Below are positions 1-5,127 of a stretch of DNA of 7,740 nt, one piece after another. Source of the DNA: Holophagaceae bacterium (lineage in GTDB: Bacteria > Acidobacteriota > Holophagae > Holophagales > Holophagaceae); assembly GCA_003538615.1 (NCBI GenBank), contig DPRT01000117.1:1411-9150 (forward strand), in the 5' to 3' direction. The stretch's first letter is position 1. Each line of letters starts with the position of its first letter. The translations under genes and the position numbers were made by a program. Under the pieces are notes generated by a model. The model had not been told where the DNA came from. It searched no databases and saw only the letters and a list, made by a program, of their open reading frames with translations.

Positions 1-275
1 ACGAAGTACTCGACGGCGTTCTCGGGGAAGAACTGCTTGAACTCGCTGAACAGCTGCGCGGCCAGGGTCTTGTTGGGGGCGAAGATGAGCGCCGGCCGCC
101 CGGCCCGGGCGATGGTGGAGGCCATGGTGTAGGTCTTCCCGGATCCCGTCACGCCCAGCAGGGTCTGCGCCCGGTCCCCCCGCTCCAGCCCCGCCACCAG
201 CTGCGCGATGGCCTCCGGCTGGTCGCCGGCGGGCGAGTAGGGCGACACGAGCTTGAAGGGGATTGCCTTGGCCAT
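1..275 (-). CDS. uvrB: UvrB, excinuclease ABC subunit B (N-terminal part, cut by window edge)
   Basis: UvrB is the DNA-damage-verifying helicase-like subunit of the UvrABC nucleotide excision repair complex; it is loaded by UvrA and recruits UvrC for incision. Only the first 91 codons are in the window. The translation begins [20 protein letters not shown], matching the conserved UvrB N-terminus (F-x-L...P-x-GDQPEAI). It continues to the Walker A loop GVTGSGKT (about residues 42-49), then TYTMA, and then [20 protein letters not shown], the conserved block after motif I that leads to E-N-A-V-E-Y-F. The ATG at 275-273 gives the expected family N-terminus. Its upstream region has no good Shine-Dalgarno sequence: the preceding bases on the coding strand are T-rich, and the CGCCAAG inverted repeat ends only 12 bp away. 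It follows fabF in the same direction, but the repeat between them looks terminator-like, so co-transcription is doubtful. The identification is secure; the C-terminus cannot be judged. Confidence 0.96.
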   Translation of the reverse strand, partial: MAKAIPFKLVSPYSPAGDQPEAIAQLVAGLERGDRAQTLLGVTGSGKTYTMASTIARAGRPALIFAPNKTLAAQLFSEFKQFFPENAVEYF

Positions 276-287
276 GGCTAAAAGCAA

Positions 288-366
288 ACCGCCAAGACGC
301 CAAGAACGCCAAGAAAGAATTCCGGATCAACTCAGCTTCTCTTGGCGCCCTTGGTGTCTTGGCGGT
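288..366. repeat. Long imperfect inverted repeat made of CGCCAAG units; possible terminator of fabF
   Basis: The arms are 288-313 and 341-366, 26 bp each, with 27 nt between them. Within the arms I count three non-Watson-Crick positions, and on one strand or the other these become G-U wobbles in RNA. Each arm is itself a short tandem array of the core CGCCAAG (ACGCCAAGA, ACGCCAAGA and so on on the plus strand; CTTGGCG on the other). Read on the minus strand, in the direction of fabF transcription, the hairpin is followed by the T-rich stretch TTTGCTTTTA, so it could act as an intrinsic terminator before uvrB. From memory, similar CCGCCAAGACGCCAAG palindromes are scattered through the intergenic regions of many unrelated bacterial genomes and give rise to spurious ORFs. 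I cannot verify copy number here. Confidence 0.8.
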
Positions 367-382
367 GGATCCTTTCTTTCTC

Positions 383-1636
383 CTAGACCTTCCGGAGCAC
401 CAGGCAGCCGTTGGTGCCGCCGAAGCCGAAGCCGTTGTTCATGACGTATTCGGCATCCAGGGTGCCCGCCACATTGGCGGTCACGTCCAGGTCGCACTCG
501 GGATCCTGGTGGTCCACGTTGATGGTGGGGGGGATCTTCCCGGTCTGGACCGCCAGGGCGGCCACGATGGTCTCCAGGCCGCCGGCGGCGCCCAGCAGGT
601 GCCCGTGCATGGACTTGGTGCTGCTGACCTTGATCTTCTTCGCGTGGTCCCCGAAGACCTTGTGGATGGCCATGCACTCCAGCTTGTCGCCCACGGGCGT
701 GCTGGTGCCGTGCATGTTCACGTAGCCCACCTGCTCGGGCGCGATGTCCGCATCCTTCATGGCCGCCCGCATGACGCGCTGGCCGCCCTCGCCCTCGGGG
801 GCGGGGGTGGTGATGTGATTGGCATCGCCGCTCATGCCGTAGCCGGCGACCTCGGCATAGATCTTCGCGCCCCGGGCCTTGGCCAGCTCGTATTCCTCGA
901 GGATGACGATGCCGGCGCCCTCGCCCATGACGAAGCCATCGCGGTCCAGGTCGAAGGGGCGGGAGGCCCGCTCGGGTTCGTCGTTGCGGGTGCTGAGGGC
1001 GCGCATGGCCGCGAAGCCGCCCACGCCCAGCTGGTTCACCACGGAATCGCTGCCCCCGGCCATCATGCGGTCCGCGTAGCCGAAGGCGATGAGGCGGGAG
1101 GCGTCGCCGATGGCGTGGGCGCCGGTGGCACAGGCCGTCGCCACGGCACTGTTGGGGCCCTGGAGGCCGTACTTGATGCTGGCCTGGCCGCTGGCCAGGT
1201 TCACGATGAGGCTGGGGATGAAGAAGGGGCTGGTGCGACGGGGGCCGCGATAGCCGTTGGCCTCGTCCCAGATGGTGCTCAGGCCGCCGATGCCGCTGCC
1301 GATGTAGGCGCCGAAGACCTCGCGCTCGGCCTTGGTCAGTTCGATCTGGTCGAAGCCCGCATCCACCCAGGCCTCGTGGGCCGCGCCCAGGGCGTAGTGG
1401 ATGAAGATGTCCATCTTCTTCTGTTCCTTCTTGTCGATGAACAGATCCGGGTTGAAGCCCTTCACCTGCCCCGCGATCTTGCAGGCGAAATCGGTGACGT
1501 CGAAGCGGTCGATGGTGCCGATGCCGCTCTTCCCCGCCAGCAGGTTGCTCCAGGTCTCGGGCACAGTGAGGCCGCAGGGGTTGACGGTCCCCATGCCGGT
1601 GATGACGACGCGGCGGCGCTGGACGGTCCTGGTCAT
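383..1636 (-). CDS. fabF: FabF, beta-ketoacyl-ACP synthase II
   Basis: FabF catalyses the decarboxylative Claisen condensation of malonyl-ACP with a growing acyl-ACP in type II fatty acid elongation, in the cytosol. The 417-residue product has the usual family length (about 410-415). Seen in the translation: N-terminal RRRVVITGMGTVNPCG; nucleophile Cys169 in VATACATGAHAIGD; His309 in NMHGTSTPVGD; Lys341 and His346 in STKSMHGHLLGAAGG, completing the Cys-His-His triad with the conserved Lys; and the C-terminal GFGFGGTNG loop (about 402-410) that includes the gating Phe. The frame is open for 22 more codons upstream (to 1702). The ATG at 1636 is preferred because GAGGTGAA lies just upstream at good spacing and the protein then starts at the normal family position; the longer form would run into the intercistronic hairpin. 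It lies 83 bp downstream of acpP, as in many bacterial fab clusters. No other fab genes are in view. Confidence 0.97.
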   Translation of the reverse strand: MTRTVQRRRVVITGMGTVNPCGLTVPETWSNLLAGKSGIGTIDRFDVTDFACKIAGQVKGFNPDLFIDKKEQKKMDIFIHYALGAAHEAWVDAGFDQIELTKAEREVFGAYIGSGIGGLSTIWDEANGYRGPRRTSPFFIPSLIVNLASGQASIKYGLQGPNSAVATACATGAHAIGDASRLIAFGYADRMMAGGSDSVVNQLGVGGFAAMRALSTRNDEPERASRPFDLDRDGFVMGEGAGIVILEEYELAKARGAKIYAEVAGYGMSGDANHITTPAPEGEGGQRVMRAAMKDADIAPEQVGYVNMHGTSTPVGDKLECMAIHKVFGDHAKKIKVSSTKSMHGHLLGAAGGLETIVAALAVQTGKIPPTINVDHQDPECDLDVTANVAGTLDAEYVMNNGFGFGGTNGCLVLRKV

Positions 1637-1668
1637 GGATTCACCTCGTGGAACTGACGTGAAAATGA

Positions 1669-1704
1669 ACGTGCCGCAGGGCCTATGGGGGCGCTGCGGC
1701 ACGT
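1669..1704 (-). terminator. Hairpin between acpP and fabF (attenuator, partial terminator or mRNA-processing site)
   Basis: A perfect 11-bp inverted repeat, ACGTGCCGCAG (1669-1679) and CTGCGGCACGT (1694-1704), encloses a 14-nt loop that can itself add GCC/GGC pairs (1681-1683 with 1690-1692). On the transcribed minus strand the stem is followed by TTCATTTTC, a weak U tract. The stem starts 15 nt after the acpP stop codon and ends about 33 nt before the fabF ATG. This suggests partial termination or 3'-end protection that lets acpP mRNA accumulate above fabF mRNA. Acyl carrier protein is generally needed in large excess over FabF; the regulatory role here is inference. Confidence 0.7.
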
Positions 1705-1719
1705 CACGATCGCGATGGA

Positions 1720-1959
1720 TCAGGCCTTCGCGTGCTTCTCGATGTAGGCGATGGCGTCGCCCACCGTGCGGATCTTCTCCTGCTCGCTCTCGGGGATCTC
1801 GAGGCTGAAGGCCTCTTCGATGGCCATGATGATCTCGACGGTATCGAGGCTGTCGGCACCGAGGTCGTCCACGAAGTGGCTGGACTCGGAGATGGAATCC
1901 TCGGGCTTGGCCAGCTGCTCGGCAATAATCGCAATAACCTTCTTACGCACATCAGCCAT
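1720..1959 (-). CDS. acpP: Acyl carrier protein AcpP
   Basis: AcpP carries acyl intermediates of fatty acid synthesis as thioesters on a 4'-phosphopantetheine arm and delivers them to FabF and the other type II enzymes. The 79-residue acidic protein has the standard length. The attachment site is Ser37 in DDLGADSLDTVEIIMAIEEAF, the hallmark motif, followed by the helix II-III region (LEIPESEQEKIRTVGDAIAYI) typical of bacterial AcpP. The frame stays open to 2016, but the ATG at 1959 is clearly right: GGAGGAG (complement of 1966-1972) lies 6 nt upstream and the protein starts MADVRKKVIAIIAEQL as in the family. A candidate sigma-70-type promoter lies just upstream (1987-2016). fabF follows in the same direction after a hairpin. 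The gene is divergent from the tyrosine recombinase with 98 bp between starts. Confidence 0.98.
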   Translation of the reverse strand: MADVRKKVIAIIAEQLAKPEDSISESSHFVDDLGADSLDTVEIIMAIEEAFSLEIPESEQEKIRTVGDAIAYIEKHAKA

Positions 1960-1986
1960 CGTGGGCTCCTCCAAACGAACCCGGAA

Positions 1987-2016
1987 ACCGTAACACACTC
2001 TCCGCCGGATTGCCAA
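1987..2016 (-). promoter_or_regulatory. Candidate promoter of acpP
   Basis: On the minus strand TTGGCA (complement of 2011-2016) matches the -35 consensus at five of six positions. After an 18-nt spacer comes TACGGT (complement of 1987-1992), which keeps the critical T-A....T of a -10 box but otherwise matches poorly. The start of transcription would fall near 1980, giving a leader of about 20 nt that contains the acpP Shine-Dalgarno site. This is one of the few places in the short intergenic region with such a pair. It is a reading by eye and not decisive. Confidence 0.45.
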
Positions 2017-2057
2017 ACTCCGGGTAGGTTGGCTAGGTGCCCATCCAGGAATGTCCC

Positions 2058-2987
2058 ATGCCGCGCGTGCGAATCCATGAAGAACCCGAGCAGGGCTGGC
2101 CCCTGGGGTGGGCCGCCAGCCTGCGGGAGTTCCGCACCTTCCTGGCGGTGGAGCGGGGACTCTCCCCCAACACGGCCTCGGGCTACCTCTCGGACTTGAG
2201 CCACCTGGCCGTCTGGGCCTGCGGCCGGGAGCTCCCCGCCACGGACCTGTCCCGGGACCACCTCACGGCCTTCCTGGTGGCCCAGCAATCCGAAGGCAAG
2301 GCCCCCCGCAGCCTGGCGCGGATGAGCTCCAGCCTCCGGGCCTTCCTGGCCTTCCTGCGCATGGAGGGCGGCGGCGGCGCGGGCCCCGAAGCCGTTGTCA
2401 AGCCACCCCGGCCGCCCCGCATCCTGCCCCGCACCCTGGGCGAAAGCCAGGTGGAGGCCCTGCTGGCGGCCCCGGACACCGCCACACCGCTGGGGGTGCG
2501 GGACCGGGCCTGGCTGGAGCTGCTCTACGCTTCGGGCCTCCGCGTCTCCGAGCTGGCGGACCTCCCCGCCCTGTCCGTGTTCCTGGACGAAGGTTTCCTC
2601 AAGGTCATGGGCAAGGGCCGGAAGGAGCGCCTCATCCCCTTCGGCAGCGGCGCCGAGCGGTGGATCCGGGCCTGGCTGGCCCTGCGCCCGGGCTTCAGGC
2701 CCCGGGGGGGCGAGCTGTTCGTGGGCCAGCGCGGCGAAGGCCTCAGCCGGCAGCACCTCTGGCGCCTCCTGAAGGGCTATGCACGCACGGCCGGACTCCG
2801 GCCCGAGGCCGTCAGCCCCCACGTGCTGCGGCACGCCTTCGCCACCCACCTGCTGGACCACGGGGCCGACCTCCGCTCGGTCCAGGCCATGCTCGGCCAC
2901 GCCGACATCAGCACCACCCAGATCTACACCCACGTCCATCAGACCAGGCTGAGGGCACTCTACGATCAGCTCCATCCCCGATCGTGA
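2058..2987 (+). CDS. xerD: Site-specific tyrosine recombinase of the XerC/XerD type
   Basis: Xer recombinases resolve chromosome dimers at dif near the terminus, using a tyrosine nucleophile and heterodimeric synapsis. The 309-residue product has the usual Xer length and layout: an N-terminal SAM-like core-binding domain (about residues 15-105, FRTFLAVERGLSPNTASGYL), then the catalytic domain (about 125-300). All catalytic residues are present: Arg162 in ASGLRVSEL, Lys186 in GKGRKERLIPF, His255 and Arg258 in HVLRHAFATHLL, His281 in LGHADISTTQ, and Tyr290 in QIYTHV. The ending RLRALYDQLHPR resembles XerD more than XerC, but one gene in isolation does not settle which. I chose the ATG at 2058 because AGGA (2047-2050) sits 7 nt upstream. 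A GTG at 2037, right after an in-frame TAG, would add seven residues and also has an AGG at fair spacing. The last ~22 codons recur 135 bp downstream in the same frame, so this 3' end may have been replaced or inserted. Confidence 0.9.
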   Translation: MPRVRIHEEPEQGWPLGWAASLREFRTFLAVERGLSPNTASGYLSDLSHLAVWACGRELPATDLSRDHLTAFLVAQQSEGKAPRSLARMSSSLRAFLAFLRMEGGGGAGPEAVVKPPRPPRILPRTLGESQVEALLAAPDTATPLGVRDRAWLELLYASGLRVSELADLPALSVFLDEGFLKVMGKGRKERLIPFGSGAERWIRAWLALRPGFRPRGGELFVGQRGEGLSRQHLWRLLKGYARTAGLRPEAVSPHVLRHAFATHLLDHGADLRSVQAMLGHADISTTQIYTHVHQTRLRALYDQLHPRS

Positions 2988-3053
2988 TTCGCTCGGGGTG
3001 GGTCCCCGCGCCGCAGGCTCCCCCGGAGCCTGCTCTGCGACCCACCAGGTCGC
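2976..3053. repeat. Nested and overlapping palindromes downstream of the recombinase stop
   Basis: Four inverted repeats crowd into this 78-bp stretch. CCCCGA (2976-2981) pairs with TCGGGG (2993-2998) around the stop codon. GGTGGGTC (2997-3004) pairs with GACCCACC (3039-3046). Inside the latter, GCAGGCTCC (3013-3021) pairs with GGAGCCTGC (3025-3033), a 9-bp stem with a 3-nt loop. GCGACC (3037-3042) pairs with GGTCGC (3048-3053) and overlaps the outer stem, so these two are mutually exclusive. There is no T tract on either side. The region lies between convergent genes and could halt transcription from both, or be the core of a small palindromic element. Confidence 0.75.
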
Positions 3054-3128
3054 GAGATCTACACCCATGTCCACCAGACCCGGCTCCGCGCCCTCTACGA
3101 CCAGATGCATCCCCGCGGCGGGGGATGA
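3054..3128 (+). pseudogene. Orphan C-terminal fragment of a second or ancestral Xer recombinase
   Basis: The codons from 3054 read EIYTHVHQTRLRALYDQMHP followed by RGGG and a stop at 3126-3128. This is the catalytic-tyrosine segment and C-terminal tail of a Xer recombinase, nearly identical in protein sequence to the end of the intact gene upstream. No start codon, no binding domain and no other catalytic residues accompany it. To its left the frame reads into the palindromic spacer, with no Xer homology. Differences from the upstream tail are almost all at silent positions, so both tails evolved under protein-level selection before they came together. Codons in this fragment (CGC, GCC, CTC, GAC) fit the local GC3-rich style better than those of the upstream tail (AGG, AGG, GCA, GAT, CGA), so this may be the original end of the resident gene. 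It stops six bp before the EamA stop on the other strand. Confidence 0.75.
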
Positions 3129-3134
3129 GCCGCC

Positions 3135-4013
3135 TCAGAGCTGCGTGAGGAGGACGCCGCCGAGCACCAGCACCGCGCCCACGGCGAAGGCCGGCGTGAT
3201 GGCCTGCCCGTAGAAGATCCAGGCCAGGATGGCCGTGGCCACGGGTTGCCCGTTGGTGGCGATGGCCACGCGGCTGGGCTCCTTCATGGACAAGGCGTGG
3301 AACCACAGCAGGTACGACACCACGCTGGTGATGAGCCCCAGATACACCAGGCCGATCCAGGCCATGGGTGGAACGGCGGCGAGCGCCAGGTGCGGCAGGC
3401 CGAAGAGGCCCATGGGCGCGAAAATCGCGAGGCCGAACAGGATGGACAACGTGGTGGCCCGCTGAGCGCCGTGCTTCTGGACCAGGGGTCGGCTCATCAC
3501 GGTGTAGCCCGCCCAGGCGATGACCGCCACCAGGACCATGAGGTCCCCCAGGATCCAGTGGGGCGGCAGCGTTCCGCCAGCCTTGCCCGAGAAGAGCACC
3601 ACCACCCCGGAAAAGGCCAGGGCCAGTCCGGCGAGCTTGCGCGGCCCCGGCCGCTCCTGTCCCCGGGCCCAGGCCAGCAGCAGCACCACGGTGGGCGTCA
3701 GCGCGTACATCAGCGCCGCGTGGGAGGGGAGTGTCAGGGCCAGGCCTCCCAGGAAGGCGATCTGGTTCAGGGCCACGCCCAGGAACCCGGCCCAGAGATA
3801 GGCGCGCCATTCGGCCTTCGCTACGGGCCAGAGCTCCAGCCCCCGGATCCGTGCCAGCAGCAGGAACCCCGCCCCGGCGATGAGGAACCGGAAGAGCCCC
3901 AGGGCCAGGGTCGGCATGGCGTCCGCGGCGGTTTTCCCCAGGAGGAAGGTTCCGGCGGAAATGAAGGTGTGCAGCCCCATGATGGCGGCGAAGCGGAGGT
4001 TGCGATGGCCCAT
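3135..4013 (-). CDS. EamA-family (drug/metabolite transporter superfamily) permease
   Basis: This is an inner-membrane permease of the DMT superfamily, a group that exports amino acids, purines or other small metabolites; the substrate cannot be read from sequence. The 292-residue product has the standard length for two tandem EamA domains with ten membrane helices. The first half runs from IMGLHTFISAGTFLLGKTAA (about 11-30) through ALNQIAFLGGLALTLPSHAA (81-100) and LMYALTPTVVLLLAW (101-115). The second half starts near ILGDLMVLVAVIAWAGYTVM (154-173) and includes VVSYLLWFHALSMKEPSRVA (231-250) and TNGQPVATAILAW (253-265), positions typical of EamA repeats. The frame stays open upstream, but the ATG at 4013 begins a natural first helix and avoids overlap with the divergent gene at 4102. 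Its Shine-Dalgarno is weak. It is convergent with the recombinase tail fragment. Confidence 0.9.
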   Translation of the reverse strand: MGHRNLRFAAIMGLHTFISAGTFLLGKTAADAMPTLALGLFRFLIAGAGFLLLARIRGLELWPVAKAEWRAYLWAGFLGVALNQIAFLGGLALTLPSHAALMYALTPTVVLLLAWARGQERPGPRKLAGLALAFSGVVVLFSGKAGGTLPPHWILGDLMVLVAVIAWAGYTVMSRPLVQKHGAQRATTLSILFGLAIFAPMGLFGLPHLALAAVPPMAWIGLVYLGLITSVVSYLLWFHALSMKEPSRVAIATNGQPVATAILAWIFYGQAITPAFAVGAVLVLGGVLLTQL

Positions 4014-4101
4014 GCCCCAAGCATGGCACCTGCCGCGGCCCAACTGGGCGGTGGACCGCTCCCGCTCGAATGGGGGATGATGGGCCAGGAGTCCCCTACC
4101 C

Positions 4102-5115
4102 ATGGCCGTGACGAAGACCCCCCGAAAGAAGCCCCTGACCGCCGCCCCCGCGGAAGAACCCAAGCCCGTCAAGGCCAAGGCCGCCCCTGCCAGGAAGGCC
4201 GCGGCGAAGAAGGCCGACGCGGTGGAACCCAAGGTGAAGGCCGCCAAGGGCGCGGCGAAGGGCAAGGCCGCCAAGGCCGTGGAACCCGAACCCTTGGCCG
4301 CCCCGGCCCTGCCGGAGCCCAAGCCCATCGAGAAGCAGGCCACCGCCGCCGAGGTATCCCGGCTGGTCGATGCGCTCCTGGCCGCCATCCGGGAGGGCCG
4401 CGCCGTGGAGTTCATCTTCGCGGACACGGACGCCAACGCCCCCCGCACCTTCGAGCCCCGGCAGCTGACCTTCGACGCCCTCAGCCAGGCCTGGTACGTC
4501 TGGGGCTGGGACCGCCGCTACAACGCCGAGCGCCATCACCGCGTGGACCTGCTGGCCGAGGTGAACGAGGTCGAAGGCGCGGGCCGGGCGGCCCAGGGCC
4601 CCTATCCCGAGGGCACCCCCGCCAACCAGATCGGCGGCTGGCTGGGCGGCGAAGCCATCGCCGTGAAGGCCACCCTGCTCAAGCAGTGGGTGTTCGCGGT
4701 GAAGCAGGCCCCTCCCGCCTTCCCCCACTTCAAGCTCGAGGAGCAGGGCGACGGCCAGGCCCTCGTGACCTTCTCGGCCACGGATCTCCGCGCCATCGCC
4801 CGCTGGGCCATGCAGTTCGGCGACGGCATCCAGGTGCTGGAACCCGCCCGCCTGGTGGATCGCATCAAGCAGGTGGGCGCCGTCTGGGCCGGCCGGGAGC
4901 GCCAGTCCGCTCCAGCCCCGGCCCCCGCCCCCAAGGCTGCGCCCCGGCACGAGCCGGAGCCCCGTCGCTCCGAGCCCCGCCACCACGCGGAATCCAAGCC
5001 CGAAGCCAGGCCGGAATCCCGTCCCCACCGCGAGCCGCGCCACGAGCGCGAACGGGACGAAGCCCCCAAGGCCAAGCCCGGCAAGGTGGAAGTCATCCGC
5101 TTCGACCGCCTCTGA
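4102..5115 (+). CDS. WYL/WCX-domain protein with histone-H1-like tail and no helix-turn-helix
   Basis: WYL domains are Sm-like folds that sense ligands or nucleic acid, usually in transcription regulators that carry an N-terminal winged helix. Here the 337-residue protein has three parts. Residues 1-80 are a low-complexity Lys/Ala/Pro tail (KAKAAPARKAAAKK, KGAAKGKAAKA) like bacterial histone-H1-type proteins. Residues 82-262 look like a WYL plus WCX module: IREGRAVEFIFAD, RTFEPRQLTF, then WYVWGWDRRYN with Trp131-Tyr132-Val133 at the WYL position, RHHRVDLLAEV, and a C-terminal segment ALVTFSATDLRAIARWAMQF plus GIQVLEPARLVDRI that fits the WCX pattern. Residues 265-325 are a Pro/Arg/Glu/His-rich tail with repeated PRHE/EPRH words. 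The protein ends VEVIRFDRL. No winged helix is visible. The ATG has AGGAG (4088-4091) about 10 nt upstream. The WYL call is by motif recognition and needs a profile search; the basic tail suggests nucleic-acid binding (inference). Confidence 0.75.
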   Translation: MAVTKTPRKKPLTAAPAEEPKPVKAKAAPARKAAAKKADAVEPKVKAAKGAAKGKAAKAVEPEPLAAPALPEPKPIEKQATAAEVSRLVDALLAAIREGRAVEFIFADTDANAPRTFEPRQLTFDALSQAWYVWGWDRRYNAERHHRVDLLAEVNEVEGAGRAAQGPYPEGTPANQIGGWLGGEAIAVKATLLKQWVFAVKQAPPAFPHFKLEEQGDGQALVTFSATDLRAIARWAMQFGDGIQVLEPARLVDRIKQVGAVWAGRERQSAPAPAPAPKAAPRHEPEPRRSEPRHHAESKPEARPESRPHREPRHERERDEAPKAKPGKVEVIRFDRL

Positions 5116-5127
5116 TCGCCGCTCCGG

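Larger units (their letters stand above)
2920..3128 (+). repeat. Diverged direct repeat of the recombinase 3' end, 135-bp offset
   Basis: The 13-mer AGATCTACACCCA occurs at 2920-2932 inside the recombinase gene (the codons around the catalytic tyrosine) and again at 3055-3067. Similarity continues rightwards through 2984 and 3119. Of the 20 codons from ATC to CGA/CGC, 11 are identical and nine differ; eight of the nine differences are synonymous and one is Leu to Met. Similarity stops abruptly just left of the 13-mer. The offset of 135 bp is a multiple of three, so both copies are in one frame, and deletion of one repeat period would leave an intact gene ending HPRGGG at 3128. Confidence 0.85.

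Noticed and set aside
263..1657. A 464-codon open frame on the plus strand opposite fabF
   Set aside because: It is antisense to a fully conserved fabF; its translation is a low-complexity Gly/Ala/His/Val-rich shadow caused by GC-rich codon structure and has no recognisable domain.
2976..3053. A dif site next to the xer gene
   Set aside because: The palindromes here are GC-rich and do not resemble the AT-centred 28-bp dif architecture with two 11-bp half-sites.
1704..3110. A 468-codon open frame on the minus strand opposite the recombinase
   Set aside because: The opposite strand carries all the Xer catalytic motifs in order; this frame overlaps acpP in another frame and shows no family motif.
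2985..3128. Stop-codon read-through of the recombinase to give a longer protein ending at 3128
   Set aside because: The frame is indeed open after the single TGA, but the spacer codons are not Xer-like and the protein already has a complete C-terminus before the TGA; tail duplication explains the pattern better.
4014..4101. Promoters in the divergent EamA/WYL intergenic region
   Set aside because: I looked for -35/-10 pairs on both strands and saw none better than chance in this GC-rich 88-bp stretch.
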